DNA of 64,000 nucleotides, from the NCBI GenBank assembly GCA_010909165.1, contig VJWM01000044.1:496001-560000 (forward strand), given 5' to 3'. Under the pieces are notes generated by a model. It was not told the DNA's origin. It worked only from the letters and a program-made list of their open reading frames with translations, and ran no database searches. This DNA comes from Anthoceros angustus. Lineage: Eukaryota; Streptophyta; Anthocerotopsida; Anthocerotales; Anthocerotaceae. Positions 1 to 10,900 of the stretch are shown piece by piece. The translations under genes were made by a program, and so were the position numbers. The number at the start of each line of letters is the position of its first letter. Position 1 is the stretch's first letter.

Positions 1-504
1 ATGACTCTAAGGAAGACATCAAAAGTTCTTCTATCTTATCCACATATCTTTGAGTAGAAATTGAAGTTCACTAGACAAGGATCTACTATTCTTGGATGAT
101 GCTCTTTGTTTCTTGTTCTATTATGCTTGGTCTTTAGTAGGATCTGTGTGCCATGTGTTATGATACGTTCTTTATCCTACTATATAGTCCTTAGTAGGTT
201 CTTAGTATGATTAAATCATATAAAATATAAATATTTGACTTAATTATTTACCTTTAAAAAGTATATATCTACTTATATAAAATATATATCTTATATATAA
301 GATTTTTGATACTATATTTTAAAATATAGAGCCAAACGAATTGACCTTTTATGTTCAGCTGGAATGGGTAGTTTAATTCTTTACGAGAGGACGGGGTCTA
401 CATTCCATTCCAAGGGACTGGTGCAGGTTATACATAGGTGTATTTTGTTTGCCTGAAGGCCCGGAGCTGATATTCCGCGCTTGACCGATTTCGTGAATCG
501 TCCG
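1..504. other. AT-rich 5' intergenic region
   Basis: No gene is recognisable here. The stretch from about 180 to 340 is very AT-rich and dominated by TATATA-type runs. It probably contains the promoter and 5' leader of the gene starting at 505, but no specific element can be assigned. Confidence 0.6.
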
Positions 505-1903
505 ATGGAGTCGCTGCTGGCGAACTATGGCGAATCCGATGACGAGGAGATCGCAGAAGTACAGGCGGGTGTCGGCGCTGCTCAGACCGTCGCGGGAAGT
601 TCTGTGCGGCCCTCATTGCGGGGCTGGCTTCCCCCGCCTGTAGTTGGGGATGGATCTCGGCCGAGGATCAGCCAGGCGCTCCCTGCTGCAAGGAGTCTGT
701 ATGAAACCCCTGCAGGAGGTGCAGATTTTTCAGGTCCTGAGGAGATTGGGGTGCAGGAGAAGGTTTTGCCGTCAGCTGCTGGTAGTGGCGTCTCAAAGGC
801 TCCGGCTGGGAGGAAGGTTGGGGGAATTGGAGGTGGATTGTCTTCAATGTTGCCTCCTCCGAAGAAAGGCTCGGGATCACAGAAGCGGACCGTGGAATTC
901 AAACCCCCAGTGAATACCGCATTGATGTACCAGGATGACGAGGAAGAAGAGGCGAGGCCAGCGAAGAAGAGGGTGGTCTCCGCAGCAGGAGGGGGCAAAA
1001 TAGGGCTTACCGCAATTCTGCCTCCTCCGAAGCACACCCTTGGGGTAGGATCGGCCTTGGGAGGAGGTGCCGGTGCGGGGGGACGACGGACTGTCATGGA
1101 AACGCAACGCCGGGTTTCCGCCGAGCCTGCAAGTGCAGAAGCAGCCAGTGTTGTTGATGCTGCTACTCCACAGGCCTGCAAGGACTTTCCACATGATGTT
1201 GCATGCGGAGCAGGCCAGCAGCAAGAGTTTGCTCAAGACCAATATACGGTACGTTGTTTTCCAGTTTTAGCCCTAATGGAGTTGAGGAATCTGGTGGGAA
1301 CAGCTGTTGATATGCTTGTTTGTCTCTGTGAACAGGCAACCGTCTATCAGGACCAAGGAACAAGCTATCCTGCAGACTATTCTTGGCAAGATCAACCTAG
1401 CGGCGTCGAATACGATATGGCTGGTTACGGGCCACCTTCTGGAGAGGGTTCTGGACAGCTGTTGCCCGTAACTGCAGACGATGCATTGGCACGAGTTTTG
1501 CAGGCCGAGCGGAGAAGGGGAAGGCCTCCAACTGTCATCGAAGTAAAGCAAGCTGACTTGACCAAAGGGAAGATTCGGGAGGACCAAGTATCGAGCACTG
1601 GCATTGCATTTGGTCCAGCTTACAAGGTGCGTGGGTGTCGTATGTATGTATGTGCGAATTCTTTTCTGTTTCTAGAAGTTTAGAGGAGCGGAGGTTACTG
1701 GTAAGTGCGCCTTCTGAACCATGGAATCTCTTTTGATGCAGCCTGCTGCAGCTACCAAGGACAAACCTTCGAAACTTCACAGGAGAAAGCACCAAATCGG
1801 GTCACTGTATTATGATATGCGGCAGAAAGAGATGGAGCTCAATGACCGTAGGTCTAGAGGGCAGCTGACAAAAGCCGAGACACAAGCCAAGTATGGCTGG
1901 TAG
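505..1903 (+). CDS. PRCC-like nuclear protein (proline-rich, mitotic checkpoint/splicing-associated family)
   Basis: Three exons are readable: 505-1248, 1336-1626 and 1742-1903, giving about 398 residues. The start is the ATG at 505 (MESLLANYGESDDEE); the upstream in-frame codon at 481 is only TTG. The N-terminus has the short acidic opening typical of PRCC proteins. The middle is low-complexity with two repeated proline blocks (MLPPPKK near residue 115, ILPPPK near residue 170). The C-terminal exon carries the most conserved PRCC signature, with KLHRRKHQIGSL and the ending QTQAKYGW-like ETQAKYGW. Both introns have GT-AG borders. The first is 87 bp, divisible by three and free of stops, so a retained-intron form would stay in frame. 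PRCC is a nuclear protein linked in animals to spliceosomal and mitotic-checkpoint factors; the plant role is inferred from the family. Confidence 0.75.
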
Positions 1904-2273
1904 AGCACACATTTTGTTTATGGTAGGCGAAAGGACTTCAGCCTCTCAAGCTCGACGAGAGATGAAATAATACAATCCCGACATCTCCGATGCAACCAAC
2001 ATGTGTTATGTAAAATATGGGATGAAACAAATTGCCGGGCAACGACCATCCATGAAGTCGCAACGACTACGCATGACTTCATCCAGATGCAAGAGGTGAC
2101 TCTCCAGGCGGCAGTTCAAGAAAACTGAACCTGTGAACTCAAAGATTATTCCCTAATTTATGGTAAGATGCAGCTATACAGCTTGGAACACTGAATCCTA
2201 TCACGAGATACATCAAAAATTGAACCGAACTTCCACTTGAACGTCCTCCTTCCTCGTTCTCGTCTACTAGATC
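1904..2273. other. Convergent 3' intergenic spacer
   Basis: This is a 370-bp spacer between the 3' ends of the PRCC-like gene (+) and RPN6 (-). No gene or clear RNA element is visible. It must contain both polyadenylation regions. Confidence 0.6.
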
Positions 2274-3554
2274 CTATGCCATGATCTTGGCTGACTTCAG
2301 GTACAAGCTGTCCATGACCTTGCTGATGTTAGATATGGTGTCCAAGGTTGCAGGGTATATCCCATCAGGCTTGATGTCGTCAAAAATAATGAGACAACCA
2401 GCTCCTTGATCCAGAGTCCCTGAAAACTTCTTGTCCAAAATCATCTGGGAGAGTTTCTTCTCAACAGCATCTACTGGGAGGCCAATAAGGTCAGAGATGT
2501 GAGAAATCTCCACCCTTGAAAAAGGCTCAATCAGACGGCAGAGGTTCTGCTCCAGCAGTGTGTCATACAGTGATGACAGATGACGATGCACAATGGGATC
2601 CTCTTCTAATTGATCCCTGTAGGCGTTCAAAGCCTCCTCAAAAGCCTTGAGAGAGCGTTTGGCATATGCCTCTGCCACTGCCGACATTGCATCAAGCTCC
2701 GGGCCATTGTATTTGAGACCGGCCTTGGACGAAATCAAGCCACCGACATCCTCAGCTTGATTGGTCATGATTTTGCATAGCAGCATGTACTTGAGCGCAA
2801 ACACCGCTCGAGAATCCTCTAGGGCATTGAAAGCCTCGAAGGCTTCGAAGAAGTAACTGAAGCCGGTCTTGTAATCTTTCTCCTCGGCGTGGAGAATCCC
2901 ACTCTGAAGATCAATAGTCCCCTGCTGCGCTGGCGGCACATAAATAGCATTGGCCGCCGTCCTGGCAGCCGTCAAAGCAGCTTTGGCCTTGGCCAAATTC
3001 CTCAAGGAGAAGTGCAGCTTGCTTTCCAGCAAGTCGATATCCACCAGCAACAATTTGTCATCCAGGCGCCGCACTTCCCTAACTAGGTTAGGCAACAGAG
3101 ACAAAACCTCCGAAAACTCCTTGCTCTCCATCAACAGAGCTGCCAGCCTCGCCTCCACTCTTTGCCGCAGGAAGGTCCTCTTCTCCACCCGAGTCCACTC
3201 CACCATCTCGCGGCATAGCGAAATTTGCAGCGCCGTGGTCCCCGGGATCTTAGCTACCGCATCAATGATACCTCTCACAATTTTGGCAGTCTTGGCCTTG
3301 GGAATGAGCAGGAAGAAGGGGCGCAGCTCCGTGAGCAGGCTCCTGAGATCCTCTCCCCTTCTCTCCGCTGCCAGCAGGTCAGACAGAGACGCAATTGCCA
3401 CCTCCTTCACCCGAATAGCTTCATTTGTGGCCGAAGGATGCTGAATGATCTGGTGAAACAGCTGAATGGCCTTGGCAGGATCGACTTCCCGAATCTCCTC
3501 CGCTTGCGCAAGCGACTCCGCGTTCGGCACCAACGACGAGGTGGATGCAGCCAT
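2274..3554 (-). CDS. RPN6: 26S proteasome non-ATPase regulatory subunit RPN6 (PSMD11)
   Basis: This is a single uninterrupted reading frame of 426 residues, close to the usual length of about 420. The chosen start is the ATG at 3554 (MAASTSSLVP); an upstream in-frame Met would add an unlikely 16-residue hydrophobic extension. The protein is an alpha-solenoid of TPR-like helices followed by a PCI domain in roughly the last 130 residues (SRVEISHISDLIGLP, then VEKKLSQMILDKKFSG). RPN6 clamps the proteasome lid to the base and the core particle and is needed for 26S assembly. The gene converges on the PRCC-like gene. Lack of introns is notable beside intron-bearing neighbours. A second proteasome gene, RPT2, lies 26 kb away; I see no sign that the two are functionally coupled. 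Confidence 0.93.
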   Translation of the reverse strand: MAASTSSLVPNAESLAQAEEIREVDPAKAIQLFHQIIQHPSATNEAIRVKEVAIASLSDLLAAERRGEDLRSLLTELRPFFLLIPKAKTAKIVRGIIDAVAKIPGTTALQISLCREMVEWTRVEKRTFLRQRVEARLAALLMESKEFSEVLSLLPNLVREVRRLDDKLLLVDIDLLESKLHFSLRNLAKAKAALTAARTAANAIYVPPAQQGTIDLQSGILHAEEKDYKTGFSYFFEAFEAFNALEDSRAVFALKYMLLCKIMTNQAEDVGGLISSKAGLKYNGPELDAMSAVAEAYAKRSLKAFEEALNAYRDQLEEDPIVHRHLSSLYDTLLEQNLCRLIEPFSRVEISHISDLIGLPVDAVEKKLSQMILDKKFSGTLDQGAGCLIIFDDIKPDGIYPATLDTISNISKVMDSLYLKSAKIMA

Positions 3555-5025
3555 GGCTGCCTTCGTTGCGCAGCTGGCGCTCGAACACAAAAAGACCAGC
3601 ACCTCTCTCTCGCGCCCACACCCTAATTAAAAAGCACCAGTGTGTACCGCGCCTAGGGTGCGGGGTCTCTTTTGCTTCGCTCCCTGACCAGGCAGATATG
3701 TACATACATAGCGTAAGCTGTATACAAGTGTACGTATTCATTAGTTAGCAATTATTCAAGTTATGTTAAGCCGTTGCCAGCTGTTTGTACTGTTTGTTCC
3801 ATAGCTGCCCGCGCGCGCATCGTGTGATCGGCCTCGGGATTTAGCAAGGCTCGCGACTCCGTGCCACGTGAGTCCAAATGTAGGGAAGGAATCCTGGTTC
3901 TGTCTTCACACTCTGGCAAGGAAGGATATTTTCGCTGACGGGAAAAAAGAATGGTCTCATCGTAATTGAAGCAAAGCATGGGATACATCATGCATCTACA
4001 CAGCCTGATGTATCCCAAGCTCCTTTCCACAAAGTATGGCAGCAGTCTGTCGCGTTTCCGTTGTGCAGGGGCAGAGTTAACCTTGGAGAACCAAACTATG
4101 TATCACAAGAGAGTCACAGGATTTATCGCAAGAGACCCTAAGTGAAGAGGTCTAGACCTCAGAATTGCATCGGAATTTGTCACACGGTCTCCTCTCACGA
4201 TAGACCTAAAACCTGAAGTAGATGGAACAACTGAGAGGTTGGAAGATGATACGAATTCAGGACTTGAAAAATACGCAGGCAGCAGCAGTGAAAGGAGGTG
4301 TAGTCTATATGAGCACAGAAGCATGCGTGGAACCGAACTGCAGATCAGACATACAGCTTGCAATAAGGAGAAGAAGAAAGCAGTTTAGGGGAGGCTATGA
4401 TACAGAGGTGCACAGAGTGCTGCCAAAGCTTGCAACAACAACAGCAAGAAGAATTCATGGAAGGCAGGCTATAATACAGAGGTGCACAGAGTGCTGCCAA
4501 AGCTTGCAACAACAACAGCAAGAAGAATTCATGGAAGGCACATAATACAATGTTGCAGCGAGTGCTGCCATCTGCTCCAATGGTGTTCAGATTTGCCAAA
4601 TGAGGGAGACATCGTTGCACACGATCCGCTTGCATTCCTCAACATATCCGCTAGCTCCAGGATCACTAACGAAGGGGTCTGGTACGCGGACAAGACGGCG
4701 GCTGCGATGTGGAGGAGACTGCAAATATGCTTACATGTGCGGCCCCGACCACCCCGAGATTAGGCGGCTGGGCGGATGAGAAGCAGTGAGAAGGGAGCAT
4801 TGGCGCGGAGGAGGAGCAACGAGGTCGGGGCCTGGCAGAAGCTTGAGCGGCATGCCAGCCTTGGCGCGCGACCAGCTGGAGCTGGCATAGGCAGGGAGGG
4901 GAAGGGCGTGTAGCTCGGCCCACGGTTGTAACGTGGTCCACTACAGTTGCCTGGTTACGAGGAGAGGAGCACGGATCGGAGTAAAGGCAGAGGGGCCCCA
5001 TGGCAGACTCTGATCGCGGCCAGGG
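3555..5025. other. Intergenic region with short repeats
   Basis: No convincing gene was found. The region contains a short inverted repeat (gggatacatca at 3980-3990 against tgatgtatccc at 4006-4016) and a 74-bp tandem duplication at 4392-4539. Short open frames around 4200-4760 run through the repeat and show no family signature. The GC-rich part from about 4700 is probably the promoter/leader of the esterase gene. Confidence 0.5.
4392..4539. repeat. 74-bp tandem duplication (two copies, third degenerate)
   Basis: Two nearly identical 74-bp units lie at 4392-4465 and 4466-4539. Each runs from aggctat(a/g)atacagag to attcatggaaggc. A diverged third piece follows (about 4541-4575, acataatacaatgttgcagcgag). 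The near identity suggests a recent local duplication. Confidence 0.85.
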
Positions 5026-5315
5026 ATGGTGCTGGAGTGGGGCGCACAATCGCTCACTCCGCGGACTCGGCTGCAGCAGGAGCAGCGACGGCGCGCGGCT
5101 GTGCCGGGGGCGGGGCTAGGGGTGGTGCAAGGGCTCGGGGGCCGGCGCACCGGGGCGCTGCTCTTCGCGCAGCTGGCGCTCAACCTGCTGCTCTTCGCAG
5201 GCTGGTGGCATTCTTTCTACTCCGTGCAGCCGGGGAGCGATCGGCAGGAGCTGGAGCAGCACGGTGAGGAGCGGGAGCAGCACGGTGAGGAGCGGCTCAT
5301 GAGCGTGGAGATCAG

Positions 5316-6494
5316 CATGGCCCGCCCCGCCCGCAGTTCCTACTCTTCGGGGACTCCATCACGCAGCAGTCGTTCCGGCCGGGGGGCTGGGGCGCCGCCC
5401 TCGCGGATCGCTACTCCCGTAAGGTCTCCTCTCGTCCACCCTGCTGGCTCTGTCCGGATGCCGCGATTCCTGTGTCGTGCTTGCCCGTCTCACCATATGC
5501 TTGTGTTTGCGCAGGCGGATGTTGTTCTGCGCGGCTACAGCGGGTACAACACGCGCTGGGCCATGTACCTGCTTGACAGGATTTTCCCTCCTGTAAGACT
5601 GCAATTCGGTGTTCCTGTTGCTGCATTTGCAGGAAGGATGGGGAATGACGTGGAAAGTCTGTGGTGCAGAAATCCGAAGTCACACCTTCGCTAGTTACTG
5701 TATTCTTTGGTGCGAATGATGCAGCCTTGCCGGATAGAGGCAACCAGCACCAGCATGTGCCGGTGTCCGAGTACCAGGAGAACTTGCACCGGATTGTAGC
5801 GCACCTCAAGGTTGGGGGAGGAGGATCCTGCGTTGCGTCCATGGATCTGTCCAGCTTCCTGCGTTGGGCTTGACCGGATGCCTTTTTGATTCAGGGCCTT
5901 TCGGACTCGATGCTCATCGTGCTCATCACTCCCCCTCCCGTGGATGAGGAGGGGCGCCTCGCTCATGCCAGGTCTGTCTCCCTTCTTGTCATCTGCTACA
6001 CGAGGTCCTACCTAGGGTTCACGACTCGAGCTCACCCCTGCGCTGCACATGTGCTTCAGGGTCATGTATGGAGACAATGCCGTGGAGATTCCGGAGCGCA
6101 CGAATGAGATTGCAGGGCTGTATGCACGGGCCTGTCAAGCTGTGGCCAGAGATGAGAATGTTCCCGTCATCGATCTGTGGTCTGCGATTCAAGCAAAACA
6201 CAACTGGCAGGAGTTTTATCTTAGGTACTGCTTCTGGCCTCCTGCCTCCTCCTGCTTGCTTGCATCTTGCGTAGCTCAGTAGTCTCAAACAACACATTCT
6301 CTTCCTTCTGTACGTGCAGTGACGGCCTGCACTTGACAGCCGCCGGCAATTCCGTTGTGTTCGAGGAACTGGTGAAGGTCCTGGACAATCCCACTGAGGG
6401 TGCTTCTTTAGGCGCGGATTCCTTGCCTATGGATTATCCAGAGCACTCGCATGTGGACTCAAGTGATCCAGCCAAGACCTTCTCGGACTTGTAG
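5316..6494 (+). CDS. GDSL-type esterase, isoamyl-acetate-hydrolase (IAH1)-like; 5' end unresolved
   Basis: The catalytic exons can be read as 5316?-5423, 5515-5592, 5670-5810, 5895-5971, 6060-6224 and 6320-6494. Block I is LLFGDSITQQSF (nucleophile Ser). Then come YSRKADVVLRGYSGYNTRW across the first intron, VFFGANDAALPD (oxyanion Asn), VPVSEYQENL, LITPPPVDEEGR and the terminal SDGLHLTAAGN (Asp/His of the triad). This order is typical of plant IAH1/GDSL esterases of about 250 residues. The start is unclear. The in-frame sequence upstream of the GDS block contains a TGA and no ATG after it. A different frame from ATG 5026 encodes a hydrophobic segment (ALLFAQLALNLLLFAGWW) but would need an extra intron to join. 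A 21-bp duplication with two GTGAGG donor-like sites (about 5263 and 5284) lies just there. Confidence 0.8.
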
Positions 6495-7150
6495 GGCCAA
6501 GGGTATCGCTGTCTTCCAGCGGTACCTTTCGGAAGTGTATGTAGTGAGAAGCAAAGGTTCTGCAAGATGCCATCCTTTTATGTGGCAGCCCCTCGTGGGT
6601 GGATATTAAGTCGTTGTCGAACACTTTCCTCGGCACTCGGCCACAATATGTTCCCGTCTCCTGTGCTTTTCTCACCTGCCTAGGAGAGGATCTTGTCTCC
6701 TTTATGTAGTCTGGCACTAATCGGCACTTGTGTTCCGCAGACAGAGACGCGATCCTCTTCCTCCATCCTGGCGTCCCAATGGTCGGGCACGTCCATGCTG
6801 CTGGAAAGTACAACTTTCTTCTCCCTGTTCCCTTACATTCCATTTATGTCTGTGATATGCATTGCCCAAGCGATCTCACGGACACTGCTCGTTTCTGCTG
6901 TAACATTATTTTATTCAGCTATTTGATTGTTTATTCAGCCATTCGATTGTTTTTTCAGCCATTCGGTCTCCGAAATCAGCAAGTTTGCTACCTAGGTAGA
7001 CAAAGTAAAGGTATATTATTGCTAAGCTTGAATGCGTTATCTACTGAGGGACTGGCCGGTCTCTACCCCTCAAAGCACGAGATCTCTATTGTTGCAAGCT
7101 TCCTCCAATCCGCATGTCCGTAAACGTTTCCTGAACGTATCAAATTGCGT
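6495..7150. other. Intergenic region
   Basis: Convergent spacer between the esterase (+) and mS23 (-). Short unsupported frames only. Around 6910-6965 there is a small imperfect triplication of an attcagc(t/c)attcgattgttt-type unit. No gene is called. Confidence 0.55.
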
Positions 7151-7890
7151 TCAAAACTGTCGTGTGTTCCGCAAACCCCTGGAAATGTGGATCCACTCCT
7201 CATCCTGCGCGGCCTCAATTGCCGATTTCTTCATCGGAGGAGGCTCTCTGCCCTCCCTGATAGCCTTCCTCCTCTCCGCTTTCCACGTCTCCTCTACTGC
7301 CTTACGGGCTTCTGCATCTTCGGCCTGTATCAAGCACAAAAAGGGACCCCAACTTCAGTGCGGGTAATCAACAACAAAGAAGGAATCCACGGTAGATTAT
7401 CCCAAACTCACCTCAACCACATCGCGAGCCGCATCCCGAAACAGCCCCTTCTGCATCAACTCCAGCTGACGCCAAGCAAACTTCCGGGCAGGCGGGGGAT
7501 CGAAGCTCGTCAGGCTGCCAGAAACAGGAACAGGAACATCACATACCTTCTTCCCGTAACACGCGAGAGAGGAATTGCCACAGCCGCGAAGGGGAGGGAA
7601 GCTCACTCTATCGCCGTGCAAACGGTGTTGGGGTGACGAGCGTAGTAGGATTCCACCAGCCGATCCTCAGGATAGCGTATCTTGGGAGGCCTCTTGGTCC
7701 GAGTCTGGCTCGCAGCCGGCGGGACGCTGCACCGTCATGCACACAGAGTGAGTCGGGTGCTTGCGGGCACCTGCAATCGCAACCACAGATCCCACCTCTC
7801 CACAGCGTCCAGCCATCGAGGCTTGGTCACGATGTCGCCTTTCATCAGAAGGCGCGTCTTGGTGAGCAGGTTCCCTTTCATGAACGACAT
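7151..7890 (-). CDS. MRPS23: Mitochondrial ribosomal small-subunit protein mS23
   Basis: Four exons on the minus strand, 7890-7796, 7726-7607, 7514-7412 and 7324-7151, join with consistent phases into 163 residues. The start MSFMKGNLLTKTRLLMKGD is characteristic of plant mS23. Exon 2 gives RPPKIRYPEDRLVESYYARHP. Exon 3 gives the strongly conserved SFDPPPARKFAWRQLELMQ. Exon 4 is a charged C-terminal helix ending LRNTRQF. Introns are 68-92 bp with GT-AG borders. The product is a structural component of the mitochondrial small ribosomal subunit. It ends 5' only 79 bp from the 3' end of the DNA-PKcs gene on the same strand. The assignment rests on the pattern of conserved blocks recognised by eye. 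Confidence 0.85.
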
Positions 7891-7969
7891 CGCGCCTGCT
7901 CAAGGCTCTCGACTCCGCGGTGGTCACAACATGTACAAGTGCGTCGACGCTAGAATAGCGGCAGTGTCA

Positions 7970-10900
7970 TCAGATCCAAGGTTGCCATCCCACCCATGTG
8001 CGGCCATAAACGTTAGGGTCGGTGGCCTGGTCCAGCAGACAGTCTACTTGTTCCTGCACAGACTCGCACCTCTCTTTGATGACACGAGCGCGTATGTTCC
8101 TACTGGGGGCTCCGCGGACGATGCCTTCCAGTGCAGGCATGTAGGGCTTGCCTGCATGGATGGAACTCCGAAGCTCAGCGACGGTGATTTCTGCAGGGTT
8201 CCACAGATCCAGCTTTCGATGGGCATGCTCGATCTTCAGCTCCACATGCTGCTGCTCATGACTCGGGCCTGCCTGGCCGTCCTCCCCCAGCTCTTGCAAA
8301 GCATCGGCGGGTGCAGCCCCCTTTCGAAGGGTAGCTGTGCGTGCGGCTTCTGTCCGCCAGTCGACCAGAGGCTCTTTCACAAAGATATCCAGGACAGCTC
8401 CTATTTCTTCCCTGCGGGCATGGAGTGCCGACATAGCTCGAACCATGTCATTCCGCAGTAGAGCTATAGCATCCAGAGGCCGAAGGTAGTCAAGCATTTG
8501 CCGGGTCAGCCTGAATGGTATCAGCTCTGGGACGGGCAGAAGAATGACTGCAGTGCCAAAGCTGTACCCGAAGTCGATTGGGACCAAGGACCCACATTCC
8601 ATGTCAATCAGCATGTTTCCAAGGTGCCTGTCCCCGACTCCCGCCACATAGCCATACACACTTACCACTGACAGGCTTCGAGCGAACTGAGACCGCATAG
8701 AGAGGTATGCCTCGGCACTTGTTGACAACTTCGACATCCCTTGTCTGAGGGCATCCCAGGGCATCTGGGAGTGCAGAACCGCCATTTCCTGGGCGACGTC
8801 TCTGTACTCTAGACTGGTATAGGAGTTGGCGTAGCATGCAGGAAGGTTCTGTGATCTTCCCTTTTGTGTGATCCAATCCACATACTGCTCGGTCAGACTC
8901 TGGAAGAGCATGTCACCCCGTTTGTTTTGCTGGTAGCCATCAGGAGACACGGCCTTCGAGCTCAACCCATCTTTTATTACATCCTGTAGCACTCTAGTAT
9001 GCTCCACAAACCGAAGCAGACCACAACGCCTGGACACTGCGATAACAGCAAAGGTGGGCACCGATAACGCTCTCCTGGAACATGCAGAGTCCCTCCGCAA
9101 TATGTCGTTCATCACTTCAAATAGTTGCTCTATCCTTTGATCTAGACGTAGATCTTCACCTCCCTTCACAACAAATTTGTACTCCTTTTCATCTGACCCT
9201 CTCATAGTAAGAATCTTGGGACGTTGCTTTGAGGACAAGGTCACTACCGTCTGTTCAAAACCAACCAGCTTTACGTGCCTTTCAGGGTCAGGCTTATGTA
9301 GTCCAGTATACTGTCCAGGAACTTCGATGGCATAATTTCCACGTACACCATCTGGACGAGACACACTACCTGCCTGAGTAAGTGTTTCCAGTCCTCCGTA
9401 CTGGTCGAACTGCGCCATCCATCTGGAAAGGGAAGCAAGACTCTGATTTCCAGCTGGCAGCATCTGCACAGCTTTCTGCAGGTTGGAAAAGACATCCTTC
9501 ATTGCAGCTGTGAATTCTGCCTCGTCCATTGCTAGCAGTTTTTCACCCTTCTCCCCAAAAGCTTTCAAGACTTGCTTGCAGTAGCTTTGAGCGAATTTGG
9601 TATTGTATTCTCCTGACAAACGAGTATCTTTCTTCATGTCCTGCAAGTCAAGAGAGTCTTCAAAGACCTGGCACAAAACCTCCTGTGCCTTCTTCCTGTC
9701 ACCAGTGATTAAACAGTACTTTATCTGAGAAAGACCATCTTGCAAACGTTGTTCCGGGAAAGTTAGATCCTCTAGAGCCCTGGCAAAACCCTCTTGAACT
9801 GGATGTCTCAGATAAAGCGCTAACTTTTCAGTCCTTCGCCTCCCAGTGCTCTTGAAGTCACCTTTGCTAACTTGAAATTGATGATACAATGCTTGAGGAT
9901 ACAACCTTGCCACATCTTCCAGGAGCTTCACAAAAACAGCTCCCACGTCTTCATCCATTGTAGCCAGCATCTGTGGTATCCAAGCAACAAAAAGCCATTT
10001 TGGAATATCCTCAGCAAAGCTCTGAAACTCCTGCATTGTCTGAGGGTACTGAGTAACCAGAGAAAGAAGTCTTGCCACACTCTGCTGGCCTTGCGAAGAA
10101 CTGTCCAGAGACACGGCTTTGCTCAGGTTTTCCACAATCAATCTGGGGTATACTGATGCAGATGGCAGGCCCATCCCACCACTTCCCTCTCTTAACACCT
10201 CCCTTATTTGGTCCCCCCATTTCAAATCCTTACTGGCTTTTAGCAGCTCATCACAAAAGGCCCCAAATCTGTATATGGCCTTTGCAGAGTTTCGTACTGA
10301 ACACTCAGCACTACCTGCACTCTTGAAATCTGCAAGCTTACCTACTAACTCGTTTAGAACTGCAAACGTAGACCCTAACCTGGATCCACCGTCATTGAGA
10401 GCAATTCTGTTAACCTTACTTTTCGGCAAACACTCCAGTAAAGACCATCCTATGTGGGACAAAATATTTGCCTCATTCAGTTTCAAACCGATCAACCACT
10501 TGGGGTCAATCGATGCTCCTCTTCTTTGTGCCGTGCGCTGGATGTATTGAAGCACCTGGAAACAAACTACACATAAGAATCTAAAACTTAATGAGAATTA
10601 GTGGCTCGACCATAGACGTCGTGTGACATGAGGGACGAACCTTCTCACGTAGTGCTACACCTTCCTTGACGTTAATACGCTGAGTCCTGTCGGCCTGGAG
10701 GTTTTGCAGCTTTACAAGTCTCTTGAAGGACTGGTAGTCATGGTCATCATTCCCTGTTTCAGCTTGTTTCAAAGCCTGATACTCCTGCATATATCCCTGC
10801 CACAGGATGAGCATGTTGAAAGTAGTCAGCAAACATAATTTGCTCCCAGTCCAACAGCACGTCTGCTGGTTTCTCACCTATTTGGAGAACATGCTCGAAA

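Noticed and set aside
582-1181. 199-codon minus-strand frame opposite the PRCC-like gene
   Set aside because: Proline-rich mirror of low-complexity coding sequence on the other strand; the plus strand carries the family signature.
2950-3444. 164-codon plus-strand frame
   Set aside because: Antisense shadow of RPN6, which is clearly coding on the minus strand.
4222-4763. Overlapping open frames with Gln-rich peptide
   Set aside because: They run through a 74-bp tandem duplication, have no recognisable motif and no splice-consistent structure.
7682-8461. 259-codon plus-strand frame
   Set aside because: Antisense to mS23 exon 1 and the DNA-PKcs kinase/FATC exon; no protein motif of its own.
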